Shown here: positions 25,685-34,806 of the stretch, piece by piece | How positions within the stretch are numbered: the stretch's first letter is position 1 | How the letters are laid out: every line of letters starts with the position of its first letter | Assembly: GCF_900636825.1 (NCBI RefSeq) | Contig: NZ_LR134318.1 | Span: 2,389,501-2,453,500 of the forward strand | Origin: Pseudomonas fluorescens | Lineage (GTDB): Bacteria; Pseudomonadota; Gammaproteobacteria; Pseudomonadales; Pseudomonadaceae | Length of the DNA stretch: 64,000 bases | Reading direction: 5' to 3' | Position numbers and translations under genes: made by a program | The notes under the pieces: model-generated | The model's input: only the letters and a program-made list of their open reading frames with translations | Told to the model about the DNA's origin: nothing | The model's database searches: none

Positions 25685-28602
25685 CAGACGGCTCCTTTGC
25701 TGGCGACGGATTTGGGCAGCGATGCGGTCTTGTGACCCCGCACCGATTGGTGGGCGAGGGCGGTGAGGATCAACAGCGTCGACCCGACCACCACGGCGTA
25801 CACGCCAATGTCGAAGAACAGTGCGCTGGCGAGATGGATGTCGCCTAGCAGCGGCAATTCGAAATGCCAGGTGTGCGTGGTCAGGAATGGATAGCCGACC
25901 AGCATCGCCCCCAGACCGGTGGCGGTCGCGAACAGCAGCCCGGTGCCCATCCAGCGCAATGGACGCAGGCTCATCTGCGCTTCGACCCACTGCGTGCCAG
26001 CGACCATGTATTGCAGGATGAACGCTACCGACATCACCAGCCCGGCAACAAAACCACCACCCGGCTGATTGTGGCCACGCATGAACAGGTAGAACGACAC
26101 CACTAGCGCGATCGGCAGCAACAGACGCACCAGCACCGCCGGGACCATCATGAAGCCGAGCGCGGTGTCGCTGGCCGAGCGCGGGTTGACCAGGTCGGTC
26201 ACCACGTCCGATGCGAGCAAGCGTTGCTGGGCAGGCAGTTGCAGGCTTTCTTTCGGCGGGCGGAAGCGGCGCAGCAGGGCGAATACCGTCAGCGCGACGG
26301 CGACCAGCACGGTAATTTCGCCGAGGGTGTCGAAACCACGGAAGTCCACGAGCATCACGTTGACCACGTTGCTGCCACCGCCTTCGGGTAGTGCGCGGCT
26401 GAGGTAGAACGAAGAGATGTCGTTCGGTGTCTGTCGTGTGAGCATTGCGTAGGACAACAGCGCCATGCCACCACCGACCGCGATCGACAGCAACAAGTCG
26501 CGCAGACGTCGGATCCGCGCCCTGCGCAGTGTGCTTGGCAGTGGCGAGACTTCTTCGATGCGCCGGGGCAACCAGCGCAGACCCAGCAGGATCAGCACGG
26601 TGGTCACCACTTCGACCGCCAGTTGCGTCAACGCAAGATCTGGCGCCGAGAACCAGACGAAGGTTACGCAGGTCATCAGACCGCAGACGCTGACCATGGT
26701 CAGGGCGGCGAGACGGTGGTACTTGGCTTGCCATGCGGCACCGAGGGCGCAGGCAATCGCCAGCAGCCACAGCGTCACGAAAACCACTGACCCGGGAATC
26801 TTCGGCCGATCGCCCCAGCTCAGCGTGCTGTACAGCATCGGGATCAGGCCGGCGAGTACGGCCGCCAAAACCATCAGGAATAACTGCATTTGCAGACGTT
26901 TGGTGCCGAGGCGCCGTTCGACGCGCCGGGCCATCCGCATCATTACCACCAGACTGCGTTCGAACAGGCGCTTGCCATTGAAGCGACCCACCAGTGGCGG
27001 ATATTTGAAACGACCGAGTTTGAATTGATTGCGCAGCAGCAGATACAGAACGATACCGCCGGACATCGCGATCAGGCTCATGATCATCGGTGCATTGAGG
27101 CCGTGCCAGATCGCCAGGCTGTATTCGGGCAGCTCACCGCCGACGACCGGCAATGCCGCCGCCGCAAGCAACGGGCCGACGATTTGCGCGGGGAAAATCC
27201 CTACCAGCAAGCAGGTAAACACCAGCAGTTCGACCGGCGCACGCATCCAGCGCGGAGGCTCATGCGGGGTATGCGGCAGGTCGGTAGCCTTCGGGCCGAA
27301 GAACACATCGACGGTAAAGCGCAGCGAATAGGCGACGCTGAACATGCCAGCGATGGTTGCCACGATTGGCAGGCTGGTTTCGACCCACGCCGTGGCGTTG
27401 ATGAACACCGTTTCGGCGAAGAACATTTCTTTCGACAAGAAACCGTTGAGCAACGGCACGCCCGCCATCGACGCGCTGGCGACCATCGCCAGGGTGGCGG
27501 TGTACGGAATCAGTTTGATCAAGCCGCTGAGCTTGCGGATATCGCGGGTACCGCTTTCATGATCGATGATGCCCGCGGCCATGAACAGCGAGGCTTTGAA
27601 CGTGGCGTGATTGAGAATGTGGAACACCGCTGCAACCGCCGCCAACGGGCTGTTAAGGCCGAGTAGCAAGGTGATCAGACCGAGATGGCTGATGGTCGAG
27701 TAGGCCAACAGGCCTTTCAGATCGTTCTGGAACATGGCGCAATAAGCGCCGAGCAACAGCGTGCAGGCGCCGGCCCCACTGACAATGTAAAACCATTCTT
27801 CACTGCCGGACAGCGACGGCCACAGGCGCGCGAGCAGGAAAACCCCGGCCTTGACCATCGTTGCCGAGTGCAAATAAGCCGAAACCGGTGTGGGCGCCGC
27901 CATGGCGTGCGGCAGCCAGAAATGGAAGGGAAACTGCGCGCTTTTGCTGAGCGCGCCAATAAGAATCAAGGGGAGCAGAACAGGGTAGAGGGCATGTGCG
28001 CGAATCAGATCGCCGGCGGCCAGGACCTTGTCGAGGTCATAGCTGCCGACCACATGGCCGAGAATCATCACTCCCGCCAGCAGGCACAAGCCGCCCGCGC
28101 CGGTGACCATCAACGCCATATAGGCGCCACGTCGCGCGTCCGAGCGGTGGTGCCAATAGCCGATCAACAGGAATGAAAACAGGCTGGTCAGTTCCCAGAA
28201 AAATACGATCTGGATCAGGTTGCCAGAGATGACCAGGCCGAGCATGGCGCCCATGAACGCTAGAAAAAACGCGAAGAAGCGCGGCACCGGATCATCCGGC
28301 GACATGTAATAACGCGCATACAAGGAAACAAGGGAGCCGATGCCAAGCACCAGGATGGAAAACAGCCAGGCAAAGCCGTCCATGCGCAAAATGAAGTTCA
28401 GCCCGAGGCTGGGCAACCACATGAATTCTTCGCGGATTACGCCACCGTGGGCGATTTGCGGGTACAGCATCGCGACCTGGACGGTGCCAATCAGAGCGAC
28501 CAAACCTGCGAGCAGAGATTCGGCGTTACGCGCATTGTGAGGCAGCACCGCTGCCAGACAGCTGCCAATGAATGGCAGAAGCAGTAGAACTATCAGGGAC
28601 AT
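25684..28602 (-). CDS. mrpA: Mrp/Pha cation/proton antiporter subunit A with fused subunit B
   Basis: Core subunit of 972 residues. The N-terminal two thirds is a NuoL-like antiporter domain (MDGFAWLFSILVLGIGSLVS, ELTSLFSFLLIGYWHHRSDA, LSKSAQFPFHFWLPHAMAAP, LNHATFKASLFMAAGIIDHE). The middle carries the extra MrpA helices (FVWFSAPDLALTQLAVEVVT), and the C-terminal 150 residues are an MrpB domain (PIALVVSFYLFMRGHNQPGG then GFVAGLVMSVAFILQYMVAG). This A/B fusion defines the group 2 (Pha-like) six-gene arrangement. First gene of the operon; the promoter must lie in the 200 bases up to 28806. Confidence 0.94.
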   Translation of the reverse strand: MSLIVLLLLPFIGSCLAAVLPHNARNAESLLAGLVALIGTVQVAMLYPQIAHGGVIREEFMWLPSLGLNFILRMDGFAWLFSILVLGIGSLVSLYARYYMSPDDPVPRFFAFFLAFMGAMLGLVISGNLIQIVFFWELTSLFSFLLIGYWHHRSDARRGAYMALMVTGAGGLCLLAGVMILGHVVGSYDLDKVLAAGDLIRAHALYPVLLPLILIGALSKSAQFPFHFWLPHAMAAPTPVSAYLHSATMVKAGVFLLARLWPSLSGSEEWFYIVSGAGACTLLLGAYCAMFQNDLKGLLAYSTISHLGLITLLLGLNSPLAAVAAVFHILNHATFKASLFMAAGIIDHESGTRDIRKLSGLIKLIPYTATLAMVASASMAGVPLLNGFLSKEMFFAETVFINATAWVETSLPIVATIAGMFSVAYSLRFTVDVFFGPKATDLPHTPHEPPRWMRAPVELLVFTCLLVGIFPAQIVGPLLAAAALPVVGGELPEYSLAIWHGLNAPMIMSLIAMSGGIVLYLLLRNQFKLGRFKYPPLVGRFNGKRLFERSLVVMMRMARRVERRLGTKRLQMQLFLMVLAAVLAGLIPMLYSTLSWGDRPKIPGSVVFVTLWLLAIACALGAAWQAKYHRLAALTMVSVCGLMTCVTFVWFSAPDLALTQLAVEVVTTVLILLGLRWLPRRIEEVSPLPSTLRRARIRRLRDLLLSIAVGGGMALLSYAMLTRQTPNDISSFYLSRALPEGGGSNVVNVMLVDFRGFDTLGEITVLVAVALTVFALLRRFRPPKESLQLPAQQRLLASDVVTDLVNPRSASDTALGFMMVPAVLVRLLLPIALVVSFYLFMRGHNQPGGGFVAGLVMSVAFILQYMVAGTQWVEAQMSLRPLRWMGTGLLFATATGLGAMLVGYPFLTTHTWHFELPLLGDIHLASALFFDIGVYAVVVGSTLLILTALAHQSVRGHKTASLPKSVASKGAV

Positions 28603-28769
28603 AGGCTTCTAATCTGCGGAGGTTTGTGAAGCATCATACGTGCCAGCTCCCCGATCACCAAACGCCAGGATGTCTCAGAATCCTACAAAGTAGTCGGGAA
28701 TTTTGTACTTGGCCTTATTTCAGGGACATCAGGCGGGTGGAAAATCTCATCGTCGCGATATGGACCAAG

Positions 28770-28798
28770 TGTAGGAGCTGCCGAAGGCTGCGATCTTG
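28770..28798. repeat. Single REP unit
   Basis: One copy of GTAGGAGCTGCCGAAGGCTG and following CGATCTTG, without an inverted partner, between the mrp promoter region and the end of the EamA gene. Confidence 0.75.
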
Positions 28799-28806
28799 TG
28801 CTCCAT

Positions 28807-29745
28807 TCAATTACCGCTCTCACTCTCCATCCCTTCATCAATTTCAGCAACCACCTTACCCTTGGTCTTCAACTCACTGACAATCACCGCCGCAACAATC
28901 AATCCGGCGCCGACCAGTGCAATCGCTGGCAGCCGCTCGCCGGCGATCCGCCCGACGATGCCGGCCCACACTGGCTCTCCGGCATAAATCAGCGTGGCCC
29001 GCGTCGGCGAAACACTCTTCTGCGCCCAGTTCATAGCGACCTGAATTGCAGCACTTGCAGCGCCCAGCCCAAGGGCTGTGACCAGCAACGTCCAGGAGAA
29101 GTCAGGCAGCACTTCGCCTGTCGGCACTACCATCAAAAAAGATAACACCGCCGTCGTTGCCAATTGCACGACCGTCACCCGGCGCACGTCCACTTGGCCT
29201 GCGTAGGTGCTGATCAAAATGATCTCGGCGGCAATCGCGATGGCGCTGATCAACGTGACGATTTCACCCGGACTGAAATTCAGCGCAGCCCCGGACGGCC
29301 CCGACAGCAACATCAAACCGGCGAAGGCCAACATGATGCCGATGCTTGGCATCAACCCCGGACGCCGCCCGAGCACCAGCCATTGCAGCAACGGCACGAA
29401 AGGAACATACAACGCGGTAATGAAAGCCGACTGACTGCTCGGAATACTTTGCAGGCCAACCGTCTGCAAGCCGTAACCGAGCATGATAGCCACGCCGATA
29501 AAGGCGCCGGCCCTGAGCTCGAACAAGGTCAGATCACGCAGATGACGCCACGAGAACAGCGCGACGATACCAGCCGCTGCAGCAAAACGCAGGCCTACGA
29601 AAAACATTGGCCCGCTGACGGTCATGGCGTGCTGAACCAGCAAGAACGTGCCGCCCCAGATCATGGTGATCAGCACCAGCACGCACTCGGCTTTGCTGAA
29701 TCGGGAGAAACGGAGAAAGGTGGGAGAGTTGTTCAACGACGTCAT
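28807..29745 (-). CDS. DMT-superfamily transporter (EamA family)
   Basis: Inner-membrane protein of 312 residues with ten predicted helices in two EamA repeats. Markers are ITMIWGGTFLLVQHAMTVSG and FFVGLRFAAAAGIVALFSWR in repeat one, YAGEPVWAGIVGRIAGERLP in repeat two. It probably exports a metabolite or amino acid; the substrate cannot be read. The start at 29745 (MTSLNNSPTF) has AAGGTC immediately upstream; the ORF extension to 29847 crosses the promoter region. It is divergent from an XRE-cupin regulator whose candidate operators lie between them. Confidence 0.85.
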   Translation of the reverse strand: MTSLNNSPTFLRFSRFSKAECVLVLITMIWGGTFLLVQHAMTVSGPMFFVGLRFAAAAGIVALFSWRHLRDLTLFELRAGAFIGVAIMLGYGLQTVGLQSIPSSQSAFITALYVPFVPLLQWLVLGRRPGLMPSIGIMLAFAGLMLLSGPSGAALNFSPGEIVTLISAIAIAAEIILISTYAGQVDVRRVTVVQLATTAVLSFLMVVPTGEVLPDFSWTLLVTALGLGAASAAIQVAMNWAQKSVSPTRATLIYAGEPVWAGIVGRIAGERLPAIALVGAGLIVAAVIVSELKTKGKVVAEIDEGMESESGN

Positions 29746-29793
29746 GACCTTGCGCAAAGTAAAAGGCAGGACGCACAATGCGCCCAACGTTGC

Positions 29794-29834
29794 GCAGTAT
29801 ACTGCCCAACTTCGCCGAGTGAGCAATATAGTGC
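29794..29834. promoter_or_regulatory. Two candidate operators between EamA and XRE-cupin genes
   Basis: A perfect 12-base palindrome GCAGTATACTGC (29794-29805) and a close relative GCAATATAGTGC (29823-29834) lie 29 bases apart centre to centre, on nearly the same DNA face. The second overlaps the likely GTG start of the regulator gene. This fits repression of both divergent genes by the XRE protein. Confidence 0.55.
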
Positions 29835-30394
29835 ACAAAGATTCCACGCATCGAGCATCCGTCCTGCAACACGTCAGTCAGAACGTCCGGCGTTTGCGTC
29901 ACGCCGCCGATATGAGCCAGACCGCGCTGGCAGAAAAATCCGGTGTCAGCCGGCGGATGTTGGTAGCCATCGAGGCGGGAGAAAAAAACGTCAGCCTGAC
30001 CACCCTTGATCGGGTCGCCGAGGCACTCGATGTGGCGTTCAGCGACCTTATCCAGGCGCCAGACGCCCGCGATCCGAGCCGGATCAACGAGGTCGCTTGG
30101 GCGGGTTCCATCCCTGGCAGCAGAGCGATCCTGCTGTCGAAAGCCAGCGCGAGTCGTGCAGTTGAGCAATGGGAATGGTGTTTGCAGCCGGGCGAAGTCT
30201 ACCCTTCGCAGCCGGACGCCGAGGGCTGGAGCGAGCAGATCTACGTCTTCGAAGGTTGTTTGACACTGATGCTGGGCGCTCAGCCGCAGCTTATCGGCAA
30301 GGGAGAGTTCTTCATGTTCGCCAGCAATCAGCCGCATTCGTATCGCAACGATGGCGACGTCGCCGCGCGGTTTGTACGTAATGTGGTGATCTGA
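29831..30394 (+). CDS. XRE-family regulator with cupin domain
   Basis: A 187-residue regulator. The N-terminal Cro/C1-type HTH (about 15-70) includes VSQNVRRLRHAADMSQTALA and GVSRRMLVAIEAGEKNVSLT. The C-terminal cupin (about 110-185) has the paired motifs around WSEQIYVFEGCLTLMLG and GEFFMFASNQPHSYRNDGD. Proteins of this design sense small molecules and often control a divergent exporter; here the EamA gene is the obvious target. Start is uncertain: GTG at 29831 has a weak GAG upstream, GTG at 29819 would add MSNI. Confidence 0.83.
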   Translation: MHKDSTHRASVLQHVSQNVRRLRHAADMSQTALAEKSGVSRRMLVAIEAGEKNVSLTTLDRVAEALDVAFSDLIQAPDARDPSRINEVAWAGSIPGSRAILLSKASASRAVEQWEWCLQPGEVYPSQPDAEGWSEQIYVFEGCLTLMLGAQPQLIGKGEFFMFASNQPHSYRNDGDVAARFVRNVVI

Positions 30395-30539
30395 ACGTCT
30401 TTGACCTTTCGTCGGTTTTAGTGCCCCACCTGTAATTTCTGACAGTAGACCAAGGTGGCTGCTGATGTGCTAATAGTCCTTGGCGCTTTTGCCACCCGGT
30501 ATGGTTTCCCATGCTGGCTATTTGCTAAGGAGTAAGGGC

Positions 30540-30875
30540 ATGGATTTTCAGCCGTTGCAAATCAAAGAAGCAGTCAATGGCGTGATCAAATTGCAAGCTG
30601 TTGATAATGGCGGAACGGCTGTTATTGCTGAATGGGATGTCGTGCATGAGGACGATCAAGTATTGGTGATGATCAATGGGAAAGTGGCAGGAGACTTGTA
30701 TCTTGTGGGACGGGACCCACAATTTCCTCTCGAGTTACCTCTATCCAAGAGCGTGTTCCTTGATCACTCGGGCCAGGGGAAAGTGGAGTTTATATACTCG
30801 GTTTTTCTTGGAAGCGATTTTGGGAACGAGTATCGATCGTTGCCCGTGTCCTATTCAATCGAATTAGTACGCTAG
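30540..30875 (+). CDS. Hypothetical protein
   Basis: A 111-residue soluble protein with a beta-strand pattern (MDFQPLQIKEAVNGVIKLQA, AVIAEWDVVHEDDQVLVMIN, KVEFIYSVFLGSDFGNEYRS). It resembles the Ig-like or fibronectin-like modules that recur in some Pseudomonas proteins, but no motif is decisive. AAGGAGTAAGGGC gives a strong ribosome binding site. Base composition is lower in GC than its neighbours, and a good terminator follows, so it is a self-contained unit, perhaps acquired. Confidence 0.65.
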   Translation: MDFQPLQIKEAVNGVIKLQAVDNGGTAVIAEWDVVHEDDQVLVMINGKVAGDLYLVGRDPQFPLELPLSKSVFLDHSGQGKVEFIYSVFLGSDFGNEYRSLPVSYSIELVR

Positions 30876-30894
30876 TCCGTTGATACAAACTGGG

Positions 30895-30931
30895 AACGCT
30901 CATCTTTGAACCCTCTGAGATGAGCGTTTTT
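30895..30931 (+). terminator. Rho-independent terminator
   Basis: AACGCTCATCT pairs perfectly with AGATGAGCGTT (11 bp) around a 12-base loop, followed by TTT, 20 bases after the stop of the hypothetical gene. Confidence 0.85.
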
Positions 30932-31021
30932 GCTTGTTCTGTTGTGGTTTCATCTGCTAATGCGGCGAAGACGTTAATGTGGGATCGTCGGCAGCTTCTC
31001 AAGAAGTGGATCAAGACGGGT

Positions 31022-32449
31022 ATGAGTGAGCTTCCAAATAAAGCGCCAAGCGCAGTAGACCAGTACGCCCATGTTCTTATCATCGGCGGCGGCCTCAGCG
31101 GCACCATGCTCGCAGTACAACTGTTGCGTCAGCCAGTCAGGCGAAACATCCTCATCATTGAACCGCGTGCAGAACTCGGGCGTGGCGAGGCCTACAGCGC
31201 TGTGGAACTGGGCCATACGCTCAACGGCAATGCCGCGCGGATGAGCGTTGATCCAGACAATCCTGATGATCTGACGCAATGGCTGACCGAGCATATTGCC
31301 GCTGGCGGCTGGCCTGAGTCCGCTGAACAGGATGTGCCGGTCAGGGAGCTGTTTCCGCCTCGGGGATTGTTCGGTGTTTATGTGCAGCAGCGTCTGGCAG
31401 AAGCGCGGAGGCTGGGCGAGCAACAAGGTTCAAGTGTCGAGCATGTCTGCGCTGAGGTCGTCGCCCTGCAGCTTGAAAATGATTCTGTGTTGCTCACGCT
31501 GAATGACGGCGAGCAATTGCGCGGAGACTTTGCGGTCCTCGCCACCGGGATGTTTCCTGCCGCCAGAACCCCACAGAAACAATCCAGCGGACTCAACGCG
31601 GCGGCACTGGATCCCTGGGATGTCGCGGCCATGCGTCAACTCGATCCGCAGTCGACCGTGCTGATCATCGGTTCCGGCCTGACCATGGTCGATGCCGTGG
31701 TATCGCTGGAGCAGGCCGGGCATCGCGGGCCAATCGAGGTGTTTTCGCGGCACGGTCTGTTGCCACATGTGCGCAGACAGCCGCCGGGCTGGGTGGATTT
31801 TCTCGGTGAGAATCACCGCATTCGCACACCGCGACAGTTGCTGCGGGAAGTGCGTCGGCAATGCGCTGACGCGGTGGCACAAGGCATTGATTGGCAAGCA
31901 CCGCTGGACACGGTGCGTGTGCATATCGCTCGGCTGTGGAGTCAGGCGACCGACGCACAGCGGCGACAATTCGTACGGCATGTGCGGCCGTGGTGGGAAA
32001 GCCATCATCATCGCTCGCCGCCTCTGAGCGCAGAGTTGGTGGAGCGCTTGCAAAGCGCAGGTCGACTGCGGATTCACGCTGCTTCGTTCAAGGGGCTGGA
32101 GAAAGGTCAGGAAACCGGTGTCGGTATTCGTATCCGCCGTCGCGGCGAGACCGAAACTTGTGTGGTGCAGGGCGCTGCGCTGATCAACTCCAGTGGCATC
32201 GAATACGATTGGCGCCGGGTCGCGCGACCGTTACCCCAGCAATTGTTGGCTCGAGGACTGGTACAGCCGGGGCCATTGGCGCTGGGGATTGCCGCCACCG
32301 TTGATGGCGCGGTACTGGATGCCCAAGGGCGGGTTAGCTGTCAGTTGTTCGCGATGGGCCCGCCATTGCGCGGGATGTGGTGGGAAAGTACGGCGGTGAC
32401 GGATGTGGCAGCGCAAGCTAAAGCGTTGGCGGCGCGGTTGGCAGTCTGA
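31022..32449 (+). CDS. FAD/NAD(P)-binding protein (PF13454-like)
   Basis: A 475-residue flavoprotein. The first Rossmann motif VLIIGGGLSGTMLAVQLL is at about 18-35 and a second, VLIIGSGLTMVDAVVSLEQ, near 222-240. GRGEAYSAVELGHTLNGNAA followed by RMSVDP is typical of the NAD_binding_9 group (YdhS/HsvB-like). Other markers are VLATGMFPAARTP and ALINSSGIEYDW. Members include hydroxyacyl or N-hydroxylating oxidases, but most have no known substrate. The start at 31022 is preferred; the ORF upstream runs through the terminator. It is monocistronic and followed by a repeat cluster. Confidence 0.8.
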   Translation: MSELPNKAPSAVDQYAHVLIIGGGLSGTMLAVQLLRQPVRRNILIIEPRAELGRGEAYSAVELGHTLNGNAARMSVDPDNPDDLTQWLTEHIAAGGWPESAEQDVPVRELFPPRGLFGVYVQQRLAEARRLGEQQGSSVEHVCAEVVALQLENDSVLLTLNDGEQLRGDFAVLATGMFPAARTPQKQSSGLNAAALDPWDVAAMRQLDPQSTVLIIGSGLTMVDAVVSLEQAGHRGPIEVFSRHGLLPHVRRQPPGWVDFLGENHRIRTPRQLLREVRRQCADAVAQGIDWQAPLDTVRVHIARLWSQATDAQRRQFVRHVRPWWESHHHRSPPLSAELVERLQSAGRLRIHAASFKGLEKGQETGVGIRIRRRGETETCVVQGAALINSSGIEYDWRRVARPLPQQLLARGLVQPGPLALGIAATVDGAVLDAQGRVSCQLFAMGPPLRGMWWESTAVTDVAAQAKALAARLAV

Positions 32450-32460
32450 GAGAGATCTTC

Positions 32461-32675
32461 AGGCCCCATCGCCAGCAGGGCTGGCTCCCACATTTGATCG
32501 GGGACGAATGCCGCTGTGTCAGCTCCCACATTGAGGGTTGCACGCGAACTTGCATGCATCCCAACCCCCTGTGGGAGCTAGCCCTGCTAGCGATGCCGAT
32601 GTGTCAGACGACATCAATTTCTGATCTGCCGCAATCGCTGGCAAGCCAGCCCCCACAGAAATTTGTGGGGCCCGA
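32461..32675. repeat. Cluster of a second palindromic repeat family
   Basis: Copies of the CCCTGCTGGCGATGGG / GCTGGCTCCCACA type: GCCAGCAGGGCTGGCTCCCA at the left, TGTGGGAGCTAGCCCTGCTA inverted near 32570-32590, and a diverged AATCGCTGGCAAGCCAGCCC with TGTGGGG at the right. This is distinct from the GTAGGAGCTGCC family. Confidence 0.7.
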
Positions 32676-32681
32676 AACAGA

Positions 32682-34055
32682 TTAAGCAACCACCCGATAA
32701 CACGGCACATACGCCGCGCCGCCCGGCAGTTTCATCCGGTGCTGGGCCACGAAGGCTTTGAGCAGTGCATCAAGCGGTTGCATGATCGCTGCATCGCCAC
32801 GGATCTGATAAGGCCCGTGTTCCTCGATCAGGCGAATACCTTTGTCCTTGACGTTACCCGCGACGATCCCGGAAAACGCCCGGCGCAGGTTGGCTGCCAG
32901 TTCATGCGGTGGCTGGTCGCGGTGCAGTTTCAGGTTGGCCATGTTTTCGTGAGTCGGATCGAACGGACGCTGGAATCCTTCATCGATCTTCAACAGCCAG
33001 TTGAAGTGGAACGCGTCGTTGCGTTCGCGACGGAACTGCTTTACCGCTTTCAGGCCCTGAGTCATCTGCCGCGCGACTTCGGCGGGATCATCGATGATGA
33101 TTTCGTAATGCCGCTTCGCCGCTTCGCCGAGTGTCGCAATGACGAACGCGTCGAGTTGTTCCAGATACGGCGCGGCATGTTTCGGCCCGGTGAGGATGAC
33201 CGGGAAGGGCAGACCTTCGTTGCCCGGATGCATCAAAATGCCCAACAGGTAGAGAAACTCTTCCGCAGTACCGGCGCCGCCCGGGAAAATGATGATGCCG
33301 TGGCCGACGCGCACGAACGCTTCCAGACGTTTTTCGATGTCCGGCAGGATCACCAGCTCATTGACGATCGGGTTCGGCGCTTCAGCAGCGATGATCCCTG
33401 GCTCGGTCAGGCCCAGGTAGCGGCCGCCGTGGATGCGTTGTTTGGCGTGGGCGATGGTCGCGCCTTTCATCGGGCCCTTCATGACGCCTGGGCCGCAGCC
33501 GGTGCAAATGTCGAGACTGCGCAGGCCCAGTTCGTGGCCGACTTTCTTGGTGTATTTGTATTCTTCGGTGTTGATCGAGTGCCCGCCCCAGCACACCACA
33601 ATCTTCGGCTCGACGCCCGGTCGCAGCGTTCGGGCATTGCGCAGCAGATGGAAGACGTAATCGCTGATGCCTTGCGAGGTGCTCAGGTCGATGCGCTGGC
33701 TGTCGAGTTCGTTCTCGGTGTAGACGATGTCGCGCAGGGCGCTGAAGAGCATTTCACGAGTGCTGGCGATCATTTCGCCGTCGACGAACGCATCGGCCGG
33801 AGCGTTCAGCAGCTCCAGGCGTACGCCGCGATCCTGTTGGTGAATGCGGATTTCGAAGTCCTTGTAGGCTTCGAGGATGGTCTTGGCGTTATCAACATGG
33901 GCGCCGGTATTGAGGATGGCCAGGGCGCACTGGCGGAAGAGGGTATAGGTGCTGCCGGATCCGGCTTCGCTCAGTTGCTGAACTTCACGTTGAGAAAGGG
34001 TTTCCAGGCTGCCTTTCGGGCTGACCGAGGCGTTGATTACGTGTCGTTGGGTCAT
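32682..34055 (-). CDS. ppnN: Pyrimidine/purine nucleotide 5'-monophosphate nucleosidase
   Basis: LOG-family nucleosidase of 457 residues (E. coli PpnN/YgdH), which cleaves nucleoside monophosphates to base and ribose-5-phosphate and is stimulated by (p)ppGpp. The central lysine decarboxylase-like domain holds ICTGCGPGVMKGPMKGATIA and the LOG motif IIIFPGGAGTAEEFLYLLGI. The N-terminal regulatory domain starts VINASVSPKGSLETLSQREV, and the C-terminal domain includes AANLRRAFSGIVAGNVKDKG. Length and domain order fit the family exactly. Single gene, with a repeat cluster downstream. Confidence 0.94.
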   Translation of the reverse strand: MTQRHVINASVSPKGSLETLSQREVQQLSEAGSGSTYTLFRQCALAILNTGAHVDNAKTILEAYKDFEIRIHQQDRGVRLELLNAPADAFVDGEMIASTREMLFSALRDIVYTENELDSQRIDLSTSQGISDYVFHLLRNARTLRPGVEPKIVVCWGGHSINTEEYKYTKKVGHELGLRSLDICTGCGPGVMKGPMKGATIAHAKQRIHGGRYLGLTEPGIIAAEAPNPIVNELVILPDIEKRLEAFVRVGHGIIIFPGGAGTAEEFLYLLGILMHPGNEGLPFPVILTGPKHAAPYLEQLDAFVIATLGEAAKRHYEIIIDDPAEVARQMTQGLKAVKQFRRERNDAFHFNWLLKIDEGFQRPFDPTHENMANLKLHRDQPPHELAANLRRAFSGIVAGNVKDKGIRLIEEHGPYQIRGDAAIMQPLDALLKAFVAQHRMKLPGGAAYVPCYRVVA

Positions 34056-34278
34056 GCAATGATCCTTAAAACGATGTCATCACCCATCTGGGCAATGGCA
34101 TCCGAATAGTGTGTATCCATGAATGAAGATGGCACGATCTGCGCTATACCGCCATGTCCCCGTTGGACGCTGAAAAGATGAAAAGGAGCCCCAGCATAGC
34201 TAAATCGCCGCGCGATGCGATAATGCGCCGGCGGTTTTTTCCGTCGCCTTTTTTTGCCGCTCAAGGAAGTCATGCGTA

Positions 34279-34806
34279 ATGTTCGAAATTCAGCCGATGG
34301 ACGCCGCCACCTTTCGCCAGCAGACACGCCGCAGCACGATCATCATCGCGGTGTTGTTTCTGCTGCTGGCGATGCTGTTTTCCAGCGTGGCGGTGGCACT
34401 GTTCGGTGAGCCTGACGGTGACAACCTGCGGTTCAACGTAGGCGGTGTGTTTCTCGCCTTTTTGCTGACGGCTGCGTTATTGCGCGGACGCTTCTGGAAT
34501 CAGACCTGGATGGCTCCAGCGGTTTACAGCTGGCGGCTCAAGCGCAATCTGATGAGCATCACCAATGTGATGCACCAGGTGATGGCTGCAGTGGAAAAGC
34601 ACGATCCAACGGCGATGAAAGTGCTGCGCTTCTATCACTTGGGGCTGACGCAGATGCATGAACTGGACGGCAATTCCAGCGATCATGGGCAACTCTGGCG
34701 AGAAGTCGACGCGCACAAGCAACGGATGCAGGCGTTGGGTCTGGACACCGAGCAGACGCGCTTCGATCCAGCCTGGCTGGAAGCCTTGAAGCCGACGTCG
34801 CGCTAA
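34279..34806 (+). CDS. DUF3087 family membrane protein
   Basis: A 175-residue protein with two N-terminal helices (TIIIAVLFLLLAMLFSSVAV and GGVFLAFLLTAALLRGRFWN) and a soluble helical C-terminus (AVYSWRLKRNLMSITNVMHQ, KVLRFYHLGLTQMHELDGNS). This matches the DUF3087 family of inner-membrane proteins of unknown function. The ATG at 34279 follows AAGGAAG. Its stop overlaps the end of the convergent DUF2784 gene by four bases. Confidence 0.8.
   Translation: MFEIQPMDAATFRQQTRRSTIIIAVLFLLLAMLFSSVAVALFGEPDGDNLRFNVGGVFLAFLLTAALLRGRFWNQTWMAPAVYSWRLKRNLMSITNVMHQVMAAVEKHDPTAMKVLRFYHLGLTQMHELDGNSSDHGQLWREVDAHKQRMQALGLDTEQTRFDPAWLEALKPTSR

Noticed and set aside
25340..26770. 476-codon frame extending mrpC upstream
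   Set aside because: Only the last 114 codons (MrpC) are real; the rest is a shadow of mrpA.
32461..32675. CRISPR-like repeat cluster
   Set aside because: The units are imperfect palindromes in alternating orientation, without regular spacers; they fit an intergenic palindromic repeat family.
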